Shown piece after piece: positions 26,108-34,175 of a DNA stretch of 64,000 nucleotides (within the stretch, counting starts at the first letter, position 1; the number at the start of each line of letters is the position of its first letter). Origin of the DNA: CBDATB01 sp965199745 (GTDB lineage Bacteria > Bacteroidota > Bacteroidia > Cytophagales > Flammeovirgaceae); assembly GCA_965199745.1 (NCBI GenBank), contig CBDATB010000015.1, positions 248,001-312,000 on the forward strand, in the 5' to 3' direction. Under the pieces are notes generated by a model. That model was not told where the DNA came from. It saw nothing but the letters and a program-made list of their open reading frames with translations, and ran no database searches. Position numbers and translations under genes: made by a program.

Positions 26108-26905
26108 TTATCTAGATTTTCCCTGCAATATATTTTTTAACTTCATCAGGTATTGAAAAAAGACAATAGGCAGCACTTTTTTCAACGATTCTATGAGCCA
26201 TTGTTTAGTGTATACACAGGCGTAGTAAATGTATATTTTAAAGTGCTTATCTCTTTTTGTAACAATAATAAAATTTTCAGTGATTCCTTTAAGGGCATTC
26301 ACTTCGGAGTGTCCTCCGGCAATATAGTGTACTGCTGTTATGTCAGTATCATAAAATTGATAATTATCTTTATAAGCATTATAAATAAAATGATAATCGG
26401 CAGCAATACTATAAGTATCATTTAGGGGGTAGGCGATCTGGATAGATGTTTTTACAAAAAGAGACTGATGAGAGAAAGGCATCATTTTCCAGCTTTGTGC
26501 CATAGGAATATTTTTTCTGTATTTAGTAAAGGTAGGATAGAACAACAGGTATTTACCATAAATAAAATCTACATTTTCAGGTGCTTTAGCAAACATGTGC
26601 GAAAGAACATCTTTTTCGGCAAAGCAGTCGCCGGCATTCATATAATTAATATACATTCCATTTGCCATTTTTGCGCCTTTGTTCATGGCATCGTATATTC
26701 CCTTATCGGGTTCGCTTACCCATTGGGTAATTTTGTCTTCATGATGGCTAATTACCTCTAGTGTTCCGTCGGTAGAACCACCGTCTACAACAATATATTC
26801 TAAGTCTACAAAGTCTTGTGACACTACCGACTGTAGTGTTTTTTCTAAATCACTTACTGCGTTATATACTACCGTAATAACAGTAACTTTTGGAAACAAC
26901 TTCAT
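26108..26905 (-). CDS. GT2 glycosyltransferase
   Basis: A 265-residue family 2 transferase of the GT-A fold. The N-terminal strand VTVITVVYNAVSDLEKTLQSV, then IVVDGGSTDGTLEVI, and the SEPDKGIYDAMNKGAKMANG stretch are the usual donor-binding and acceptor blocks. The metal-binding DXD equivalent is in MNAGDCF. The chain resembles WcaA-type colanic-acid transferases. It has no long membrane region and probably works at the inner face of the membrane on an undecaprenyl-linked glycan. It is part of the minus-strand cluster with the GDP-mannose epimerase (57-bp gap) and the dehydrogenase. Donor and acceptor are unknown. Confidence 0.9.
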   Translation of the reverse strand: MKLFPKVTVITVVYNAVSDLEKTLQSVVSQDFVDLEYIVVDGGSTDGTLEVISHHEDKITQWVSEPDKGIYDAMNKGAKMANGMYINYMNAGDCFAEKDVLSHMFAKAPENVDFIYGKYLLFYPTFTKYRKNIPMAQSWKMMPFSHQSLFVKTSIQIAYPLNDTYSIAADYHFIYNAYKDNYQFYDTDITAVHYIAGGHSEVNALKGITENFIIVTKRDKHFKIYIYYACVYTKQWLIESLKKVLPIVFFQYLMKLKNILQGKSR

Positions 26906-26961
26906 GGGTTATGCTTTTTAGGCAGAAAATTACTTTCAATTGTATGCTTAAAAAGCAAAAT

Positions 26962-27927
26962 TTAAAATTGCTGCCTCACTTGCTCTGCTATCCAAGAATA
27001 GGTTTTTCTCATGCCTGTCTCTAAGTTTTGTTGTGGCTGCCAATTTAGCTTTTCTGCAATCAGCTTATTATCAGAATTCCTGCCCCTCACACCAGTAGGT
27101 CCATCTATATTTCTGATAGCTATTTGTTTGCCTGATATACCTATCACCATCTTTGCTAAGTTGTTAATACTAATCATTTCTTCTGAGCCAATATTCACAG
27201 GACCGATAAATTGCTTATCCATGAGCTTCCTAACAGCTTCGAGGCATTCATCGACATAAAGAAAAGATCGGGTCTGCCTACCATCTCCCCAAATTTCAAT
27301 AGTACTGTTTTCAGATGCCTGTGCTACTTTGCGGCAAATAGCAGCAGGGGCTTTTTCTCTGCCGCCTGTCCAAGTGCCTTCGGGTCCAAAAATATTATGA
27401 AACCTTGCAATTCTCACATTTAAACCATAATTGCGATGATAAGCCAAGTATAAACGCTCACTAAAGAGCTTTTCCCAGCCATATTCACTATCAGGGTCAG
27501 CGGGGTAGGCAGACTCTTCGCTGCATTTAGGATTGTCAGGGTCTAATTGATTTCTCTCTGGGTAAATACAAGCAGAAGACGAATAAAGTACTTTTTTTGC
27601 ACCTGTACGCACAGATATATCGGCTATATTCAAGTTAATGGTAGCAGAATTGTGCATAACATTAGCGTCATTATCGCCAGTAAAAATATATCCTGCTCCT
27701 CCCATATCGGCGGCAAGTTGATACACTTCATCATAGGAGCGATCGAACAATTTTTTGCATAAATCGATATTCTTCAAATCCCCTATAACAAATTCATCTG
27801 CTTTACTTTGGCAGTAATCAGGTTGTTTTAAATCTGCTCCTTTTACCCAAAACCCCTCTGTTTTTAGTTTACTCACCAGATGACTACCAATGAAACCTCC
27901 GGCCCCACAGACTAACACTGTTTTCAT
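26962..27927 (-). CDS. GDP-mannose 3,5-epimerase-like short-chain dehydrogenase
   Basis: An extended SDR of 321 residues with GAGGFIGSHL at the N-terminus. The block AADMGGAGYIF, the catalytic Cys in YSSSACIYPE, the Tyr/Lys pair in EYGWEK, and RFHNIFGPEGTWTGGREKAPAA match plant GDP-mannose 3,5-epimerase closely. That enzyme makes GDP-L-galactose and GDP-L-gulose and needs both the Cys and the YxxxK. A generic NAD-dependent epimerase is the fallback. As the first gene of a minus-strand run with GT2, dehydrogenase and KdnB, it would supply a rare L-sugar nucleotide for surface glycan. Confidence 0.82.
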   Translation of the reverse strand: MKTVLVCGAGGFIGSHLVSKLKTEGFWVKGADLKQPDYCQSKADEFVIGDLKNIDLCKKLFDRSYDEVYQLAADMGGAGYIFTGDNDANVMHNSATINLNIADISVRTGAKKVLYSSSACIYPERNQLDPDNPKCSEESAYPADPDSEYGWEKLFSERLYLAYHRNYGLNVRIARFHNIFGPEGTWTGGREKAPAAICRKVAQASENSTIEIWGDGRQTRSFLYVDECLEAVRKLMDKQFIGPVNIGSEEMISINNLAKMVIGISGKQIAIRNIDGPTGVRGRNSDNKLIAEKLNWQPQQNLETGMRKTYSWIAEQVRQQF

Positions 27928-28105
27928 TTTATAAAAATTTTATATCTGACAAACAAATAGCCAAATATAGTATTTTCTCTTACAAAAAATATTCTCGTAT
28001 CTGTTTTAGCCCAATATGTTGCTTTTTTACTGAAAAAAGATGGCGCGGATAGAAGTATTATAAAAAAAATGGTTTGTCAATGACCGAAAAACGCAAGAAA
28101 TTAAA

Positions 28106-28136
28106 TTGTATTTTTTAAAATTCATTAATACTTTTG
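28106..28136 (+). promoter_or_regulatory. Putative promoter of the GAF protein
   Basis: TTG, 20 bases, then TACTTTTG is a full match to the Bacteroidota promoter form. It lies about 90 bp upstream of the GAF gene start and divergent from the epimerase. The remaining part of the 27928-28226 gap holds no gene. Confidence 0.5.
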
Positions 28137-28226
28137 ACAGCCGACAATCGCATGATGCATGCTAATTTTAATTTTCATATAGTTTTCAAATTAACATAAT
28201 GCTTTTAATATTGCTCAGTATCTACC

Positions 28227-29906
28227 ATGACCAATTTAACTTATAATGACATTTCACCTATCACTAGCGAGCTTACTATTGCAGGGCTGATGACAAAAGT
28301 ATTACAAGTAATTATTGAACATACTAAAGCCGATAAGGGCTATTTTTTTATTTATCGCAACCTTTGCTTCGACGCGGCTGCTTATATGGAAAAAAGCACT
28401 AAAAAAGTTATTATAGTAGAGTTAAAAAAAGAAAACGCACTCAACCACGAAATGTTAGCCCTCAGTGTGCTAAACAGTGCCGTGAAAACACGGGAAATTA
28501 TTAAACTAGAAAATGCTGCCAATAGCGGGCTATATTTCAATGACCATTACATCAAATCACATAGCCCGCATGCTATCATTTGCTACCCCGTGGTACGCAA
28601 TGGTGAACTAAAAGCTATTTTTTATCTTGAAAGCAGCAATAAAAACCCAAAATTTGAAAATACCTACTTTGGTTGTAACCCTATCCTGAATAAACAAATA
28701 GCTATTTCTATAGACAATGCCTTCGCTTATGAAAAGCTGCTCAGAGAAGTTCATGCCGCAATCCTAAGCCGGGAAAAAGCGCGTACGAACGAAACTTTTG
28801 AAAACTTTAAAGTATTAACCTTGCTAGAAAAAGAGATTAGCGAAAACAGTGAACCTAAAAGAATGACCGAGCTGATTTATGCTTCGCTCAATAAAGTGAT
28901 GAATATCGACCAGCTATCATGGGGTTTCGCAGAAGAAGAAGAAGAATCCCTGAATCTCATAGAGGTAGAAACATTCAACAACAAGCCTACCACAGTCAGT
29001 TTATCTATGCAAGACCAAAGCTCGATGAAGGTATGGACACTACAAAACGACTGCCCGGTTGTAATTAATCATTACCAAAATGAAATAGGTAGCTTTATTC
29101 CCGACCTTAGCCTAGCCGAAGACGACTTTGAAGGCTCTGCTATCTACACACCTATTTATATTCAAGGCAAATCTTGCGGCATCCTTTCTGTCAGAGCAAA
29201 ACTTGAGGGAGAGTATCAAAATCATCACTTATACTTCTTGCAAAACCTAGCACTTTTACTAGGATATACCAAAGAGACAAGCCTACTGAAGAGCCAAATT
29301 AAAGCACTGAACACAATGCTTGAGGATAGCACTAAAAAAGAAGAAAATCAAGTATACGAGCGAAACAAAGAACTAGCGAAAAGGGCAGCAACACTCGAAA
29401 AAGAAAATAGCTACCTTATTTTACTCAATACGCTGACAAAAGAAATCACCTCCTGCTTTTCAACATCTGAAATTATTGATGCCACCTACCGAGCCATCCG
29501 CATGACTATGGACAGCTCTTATTTTGCTATCGGCTTGTACGACAACAAAAATCAATGCCTACGTTTTACACAAGCTAGAGAAAAAAATGAAGTTATCAAA
29601 GACTTTAGCTACAAACTCACTGATGAAAAATACCTTGCCGTACGCTGCTTCAAAAACCAGAAAGAGATACTATTTAATAACTACGCTACTGAGTACACTG
29701 CGCTTACAGACCTAGTTCAACTACCAAAACCACCCACTTCGCAATTACCTGCCTCGGTAATCTTTCTGCCTTTGAGTGTCAATAATAAAAAACTCGGCAT
29801 TGTTACCGTGCAAAGTTTTAATAAAAACGCCTTTACAAAAATTCACCTCAAGAAACTCAAACAGCTGAACACTTATGCAGCTATTGCTTTGCACAAGGCA
29901 AGATAG
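28227..29906 (+). CDS. Triple-GAF sensor protein without an output domain
   Basis: A 559-residue soluble protein made of three GAF-like units. The first spans about residues 10-175, with HAIICYPVVRNGELKAIFYLE and ISIDNAFAYEKL. The second spans about 195-350, with AIYTPIYIQGKSCGILSVRAK. The third spans about 395-557, with VIFLPLSVNNKKLGIVTVQS. A coiled coil rich in Lys/Glu (about 353-395) links the last two. No kinase, cyclase or phosphatase follows before the stop, and the next gene is on the other strand. The ligand is unknown. It may signal by protein contact, or may be a sensor part working with a partner encoded elsewhere. Confidence 0.8.
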   Translation: MTNLTYNDISPITSELTIAGLMTKVLQVIIEHTKADKGYFFIYRNLCFDAAAYMEKSTKKVIIVELKKENALNHEMLALSVLNSAVKTREIIKLENAANSGLYFNDHYIKSHSPHAIICYPVVRNGELKAIFYLESSNKNPKFENTYFGCNPILNKQIAISIDNAFAYEKLLREVHAAILSREKARTNETFENFKVLTLLEKEISENSEPKRMTELIYASLNKVMNIDQLSWGFAEEEEESLNLIEVETFNNKPTTVSLSMQDQSSMKVWTLQNDCPVVINHYQNEIGSFIPDLSLAEDDFEGSAIYTPIYIQGKSCGILSVRAKLEGEYQNHHLYFLQNLALLLGYTKETSLLKSQIKALNTMLEDSTKKEENQVYERNKELAKRAATLEKENSYLILLNTLTKEITSCFSTSEIIDATYRAIRMTMDSSYFAIGLYDNKNQCLRFTQAREKNEVIKDFSYKLTDEKYLAVRCFKNQKEILFNNYATEYTALTDLVQLPKPPTSQLPASVIFLPLSVNNKKLGIVTVQSFNKNAFTKIHLKKLKQLNTYAAIALHKAR

Positions 29907-29977
29907 TAGCAAGTAATTCTGAAGGCAATCAAAATACATAGCAATATTTTTTAGGTTCTCAGAGAGGCTAATAGCAG

Positions 29978-30865
29978 CTATTTTTTTTCTCCGTACTCGC
30001 TCCTTTTCGAAAGGCTAATATCTATACTTTTAGCAGAGTGCGTGAGCGTGCCTACAGAAATATAATCGACACCACAAGCGGCAACGGATGCAATAGTCTT
30101 TTCATTAATATTCCCTGAGGCTTCTGTTTTATACCGACCGGCTATCATAGCTACTGCTTTTTGCATGACAGGTATTGGCATATTATCGAGCATAATGCAA
30201 TAAATACCACCAGCATTGATGGTTTCCTCTACCTCTTGTAAATTTCTCGTTTCTACTTCTATATTCAACTGATGATAACGCTTTTCCTTTAGGTAGGTTT
30301 GTGTGCGGCAGATAGCCTGTGTAATGCCTCCAGCAGTATCTATATGGTTATCTTTGAGCATGATTAAATCGTAAAGCCCCATGCGGTGGTTTTCACCGCC
30401 GCCAATTTTTACTGACCACTTCTCTATCATTCTGAAATTAGGGGTGGTTTTTCGGGTATCTAAAAGGCGGGTGTGCGGATTTACTGCGTGAATTATATTT
30501 CGCAATTTGCGGGTATAAGTAGCAATGCCACTCATACGCTGCATACAGTTTAACAACAAGCGCTCGGCTTGCAAAACCATTAGGGTAGCCCCCTGAATAT
30601 GCATAATAGTTTCGCCTACATCAATAGTTTCTCCATCTTGCTTACATATTTCTATGCAAATTTTTTTGTCGAGATAGTGTAGTATAGCAACAGCAAGCTC
30701 AACACCTGCCAAAACTCCCGGTGCTTTTGCTATTACGCTAAAGTGGTGTAGCGCACTAGCCGGAATACAGGCCGAAGAAGAATGGTCTCCTGTACCTATA
30801 TCTTCTTCTAAGGACATGGCAATAAAACGGTGTAGTTTTTCCTGCGTAATATAATGTGGAAGCAC
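29978..30865 (-). CDS. nadC: Nicotinate-nucleotide pyrophosphorylase (quinolinate phosphoribosyltransferase)
   Basis: NadC converts quinolinate and PRPP to nicotinate mononucleotide in de novo NAD synthesis. The early LEEDIGTGDHSS, then QAERLLLNCMQRMSGIATYT, LDTRKTTPNFRMIEKWSVKIGGGENHRMGLYDLIMLKDNH and VETRNLQEVEE cover the Arg/Lys/His residues that bind quinolinate and PRPP. Near the C-terminus EASGNINEKTIASVAACGVDYISVGTLTHS is the usual phosphate-binding end. The length of 295 residues is slightly above the typical 280. It is followed 50 bp downstream, on the same strand, by the lipoprotein gene upstream at 30916-31581, which probably shares transcription. Confidence 0.96.
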   Translation of the reverse strand: MLPHYITQEKLHRFIAMSLEEDIGTGDHSSSACIPASALHHFSVIAKAPGVLAGVELAVAILHYLDKKICIEICKQDGETIDVGETIMHIQGATLMVLQAERLLLNCMQRMSGIATYTRKLRNIIHAVNPHTRLLDTRKTTPNFRMIEKWSVKIGGGENHRMGLYDLIMLKDNHIDTAGGITQAICRTQTYLKEKRYHQLNIEVETRNLQEVEETINAGGIYCIMLDNMPIPVMQKAVAMIAGRYKTEASGNINEKTIASVAACGVDYISVGTLTHSAKSIDISLSKRSEYGEKK

Positions 30866-30915
30866 AGTGTAATTTTTTATGGTAAGTAGTTATACAAAAT
30901 TTCACGGATGTTATC

Positions 30916-31581
30916 TCAAGAGTCCGGATTTCCATAAAATAACTTCACCTGTTGTATGTTTTTATAGTCTATTCCCTCATTTTCAATGGCACTTCTTTGT
31001 GTTTGCAATAGTGCGTTAAGTGTGCTGGCATAACTGTTATAATCTTTTCGGATAGTAAAGTCGCTCCTGTCGGCAGTAATGATGTCCTGATAGAGAATAT
31101 ATGCCCTTTGGTAATTGGTAAAATTGGGAATTTGTATTGCTAATTTTTCAATAGCATTAATCATTTGTAAGGTAGCAAAATCATACTTTTCCATCGCCTC
31201 CAAATTATCTAGATTACCTTTAGTATAAGCTGCTGCCTGCATTTTTGCTTGGTAAAGTACAACGCTATCGAGCAATTTTCTGTTGTATTTCCTGACAGTA
31301 AGTTTAATTTCCTCTACTAGTTTTTTACTACCTTCTATCTTTTCTTTTTCCGAGGCGAAAGCCTTTTTCTCCAGGTGCTGTAAGTTGTCTAATATACTGT
31401 CTAATAATTCGTTTAAAGATACTTCTTTTTCATTGTCATTCCATAATTCTTCGCTATGCTCTATAGCTGATTGAGAATTTTTACCGCCTCTTTGCTCCTT
31501 GCTACTATCACAAGCGAAAAGTAGTGAAGTGCTTAAAAAAATCAAAATACCGAACTTAGCACAGTGAAAATATCTGTCCAT
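30916..31581 (-). CDS. Putative lipoprotein of unknown function
   Basis: A 221-residue protein with a lipoprotein signal: hydrophobic stretch followed by LLFAC at residues 20-24, then an acidic, Ser/Asn rich linker (about residues 25-50). The rest is predicted helical and charged, with long Lys/Glu heptad-like segments (LDNLQHLEKKAFASEKEKIEGSKKLVEEI) suggesting a coiled coil. I do not recognise a family. It is anchored in the inner or outer membrane by the lipid. It lies directly upstream of nadC on the same strand (50-bp gap) but has no obvious link to NAD synthesis. Confidence 0.65.
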   Translation of the reverse strand: MDRYFHCAKFGILIFLSTSLLFACDSSKEQRGGKNSQSAIEHSEELWNDNEKEVSLNELLDSILDNLQHLEKKAFASEKEKIEGSKKLVEEIKLTVRKYNRKLLDSVVLYQAKMQAAAYTKGNLDNLEAMEKYDFATLQMINAIEKLAIQIPNFTNYQRAYILYQDIITADRSDFTIRKDYNSYASTLNALLQTQRSAIENEGIDYKNIQQVKLFYGNPDS

Positions 31582-31907
31582 TTTTATTGTTTAATTTGTA
31601 GGTTAGCCTGGTTTGTATGCTTTTCAATAGCTTAGCACATGAATCACACTTTATAGCTACAAAGAAATAGAAATCATTCTTTAAGGCAAATAAATTACAT
31701 GTGATTTTCTATATAGTTAGCTCTATATTATTTCTTCAGTCCCAGAAAATAGGGTAACACTCAGAATCCTATAATTCACAACACTGATAAATATTTTTTC
31801 TTCTCCATATTGAATACCCTCTTACTAAAAACGAACATTAATTATTTACAGATCAATTTCTTCATAATAAAAAACATTATACATGTGATACACTGCTCAA
31901 TTTTAGC

Positions 31908-31938
31908 TTGGTAAGTAATAAGTATTCTAATAGCTTTG
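31908..31938 (+). promoter_or_regulatory. Promoter of galE
   Basis: TTG, 20 bases, then TAGCTTTG gives a full Bacteroidota promoter match, about 42 bp before the galE ATG. Upstream of it, 31582-31907 is AT-rich and I see no gene, tRNA or clear hairpin there. Confidence 0.55.
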
Positions 31939-31980
31939 CCGTAATTATTTTTTGTATTTGTAGGTATTTTTAAAAAAATA

Positions 31981-33018
31981 ATGAAAATTCTTGTAACAGG
32001 TGGCTTGGGCTTTATTGGCTCGCATACAGTGGTAGCACTTCAAAATGAGGGCTTTGAAGTAGTGATTATTGATAATTTGTCCAATTCTTCAGAAAGTGTT
32101 CTTAGTGGTATTACAGCTATCACAAAACAAATACCTATTTTTGAAAATATTGATCTTAGAAATAAAATACTGGTACAAGATTTTTTTAAACATCATCAAG
32201 ATATTGAAGGTGTGATCCATTTTGCTGCCTCAAAAGCTGTTAATGAAAGCATAAGAAAGCCTTTATTGTATTATGAAAACAATTTACATACACTAATATA
32301 TATTCTACAACAAATGAGTGCTAAGCAGAACACTCATTTTATTTTCAGTTCTTCTTGTACTGTTTATAGTCAGACAGATATACTGCCGGTAAAGGAAAAT
32401 GATCCTATAAAAAAAGCTTCATCTGTTTATGGAAATACCAAACAAATTGGAGAGAATATCATTCGCGATGTTTGCTACACTAACGAAAAAATACAAGGTA
32501 TAGTACTGCGATATTTCAACCCTGTGGGTGCTCACCAAAGTGCTAAAATAGGAGAGCTGCCCAAGGGGGTACCACAAAATTTAATACCTTTCATTACACA
32601 AACGGCTATTGGCTTGCGAAAAGAGCTATTGGTTTTTGGTGATGACTACCCTACAAAAGATGGCACCTGTATTAGAGATTATATTCATGTTGTTGATTTG
32701 GCAGCAGCACACGTTGCTGCTATAAAGCACCTGTTTAAAGCAAAAAATACAAGTAACTTTGAAATATTCAATATCGGTACTGGAATGGGAAATTCTGTAT
32801 TAGATGTTATTAATTCTTTTGAAAAAGTAAGTGGAGAAAAAATAAATTGGAGAGTTGTAGAACGCCGAAAGGGAGACATACCCATAGCTTATGCAGATAC
32901 CAAAAAAGCCGAGAGCCTGCTTGAATGGAAAGCAAAGCTTACTCTGGATGATGCCATGGCTGCCGCCTGGAAATGGGAGCAAAAGATTAGAAAAAAAAAT
33001 ATTCTTTCAAATACTTGA
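31981..33018 (+). CDS. galE: UDP-glucose 4-epimerase
   Basis: GalE interconverts UDP-glucose and UDP-galactose for surface sugars and galactose use. The NAD-binding TGGLGFIGSHTVVAL is at the N-terminus. VIHFAASKAVNESIRKPLLYYENN, FSSSCTVYS and the catalytic YGNTK (Tyr/Lys pair) follow, and RDYIHVVDLAAAHVAAI and FNIGTGMGNSVLDVI complete the extended SDR signature. The length of 345 residues is typical. It has its own promoter and faces a GNAT protein gene. A UDP-N-acetylglucosamine epimerase is a possible alternative substrate assignment. Confidence 0.93.
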   Translation: MKILVTGGLGFIGSHTVVALQNEGFEVVIIDNLSNSSESVLSGITAITKQIPIFENIDLRNKILVQDFFKHHQDIEGVIHFAASKAVNESIRKPLLYYENNLHTLIYILQQMSAKQNTHFIFSSSCTVYSQTDILPVKENDPIKKASSVYGNTKQIGENIIRDVCYTNEKIQGIVLRYFNPVGAHQSAKIGELPKGVPQNLIPFITQTAIGLRKELLVFGDDYPTKDGTCIRDYIHVVDLAAAHVAAIKHLFKAKNTSNFEIFNIGTGMGNSVLDVINSFEKVSGEKINWRVVERRKGDIPIAYADTKKAESLLEWKAKLTLDDAMAAAWKWEQKIRKKNILSNT

Positions 33019-33108
33019 ATCCAACTGCTAAATGCGGCCGTTGGGGAGTAAAAAGAGGCATCTGATGACCATTTCTTATACGTCATATGAATAACCAAAT
33101 TAGTATAT

Positions 33109-34053
33109 TTATGTGCCGAAGGACAATTCATAAAAATCATGAACCACTGCTCGCCCACCAAATCCCTCTTTAAAGGCTATGAGTGAAGTATTTAAGTACG
33201 TACCTGCTTTTTCCGTAGAAATCCCGAAACTAAAATATGTTTTGCTCTCGGCAAATTGCTTAATGAGCAAGATGACGAGTAGGTCGAGTGCGCCGAGTTT
33301 CCTACCTTTTTCATTGGCCTGCATGTACTGTACATGAACAACACTAATATTTTCAAAAATAACTACACCTGCCAGTATTTCATTGTTTTGCTTGCATAAA
33401 TACAGGTGAATATTGTCGGGAAAAAGGCTGGCAAGAGAACGGATGTCCTCTAGCGAATGAGTAGGTGTAGCGTCATACCTTTTTTTTAATTCATTTGTTA
33501 GCAGTTGCCAAAAGGTACCGTATTCACAAGATTTTTCAACAAACAAACGATTATTCTTCGCTTTTCTGATACCTTCTATCCTACCTCTTCGGTATTTTAG
33601 AGGTGCTGCTAAATTTACCACAGTAGCTAAATCACTTCTGAATATGTTTGCTCCGCAGCGAAATAATGCATATCGATCTTCTTCGGCAGGAAGCGTATGA
33701 TAAATATGGGGAAGAGATTTATAGATTAGCTTTTTGAAACCTTGCCGGTTCAGAAACATTACCAATTGGTTAACAATACGCAGTATGTACTCCATCGTCA
33801 GTCCTTGCGCATAGCATAGCCCTCCGAAGCTTAGTCCTGGATGGCTATGAAAAATATCATTCTCTCGGGCAGCAGGTATTAAAGCCACAAGCCGCTTTTG
33901 ATCGTATATCATAAGGGAATAGTCGATAAAAAGATTTCTGTGGTAGGCAATATAAAGCCGTGAAAACATAAAATGCCTATTTTTACACCGTTCCAAAAAA
34001 TTATCCCATATCTCGGACATTTCCTCACTATACTGTACGAATTCATACACCAT
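33109..34053 (-). CDS. GNAT/FemAB-like acetyltransferase domain protein
   Basis: A 314-residue protein with two mixed alpha/beta halves. YDQKRLVALIPAARENDIFHSHPGLSFGGLCYAQG in the first half, and LYLCKQNNEILAGVVIFENISVVHVQYMQANEKGRKLGALDLLVILLIKQF in the second, are typical of the double-GNAT FemAB/CelD-like group, which attach acyl or aminoacyl groups to cell-wall or lipid-linked acceptors. The acceptor is unknown. I use the ATG at 34053; an in-frame GTG lies one codon upstream. It sits between galE (convergent) and CotH, so a surface-polymer modification role is plausible but not shown. Confidence 0.75.
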   Translation of the reverse strand: MVYEFVQYSEEMSEIWDNFLERCKNRHFMFSRLYIAYHRNLFIDYSLMIYDQKRLVALIPAARENDIFHSHPGLSFGGLCYAQGLTMEYILRIVNQLVMFLNRQGFKKLIYKSLPHIYHTLPAEEDRYALFRCGANIFRSDLATVVNLAAPLKYRRGRIEGIRKAKNNRLFVEKSCEYGTFWQLLTNELKKRYDATPTHSLEDIRSLASLFPDNIHLYLCKQNNEILAGVVIFENISVVHVQYMQANEKGRKLGALDLLVILLIKQFAESKTYFSFGISTEKAGTYLNTSLIAFKEGFGGRAVVHDFYELSFGT

Positions 34054-34175
34054 CACAAAGCACGCCTAGCAAATTAGATTTTACGAAAAATATTTTGAAT
34101 CAGAGCATTCAATGACTATCCACTGTATTTGTTGCTTAAAAAATATTTTTTTCTCCGACCATCTCCTCCCTATTC

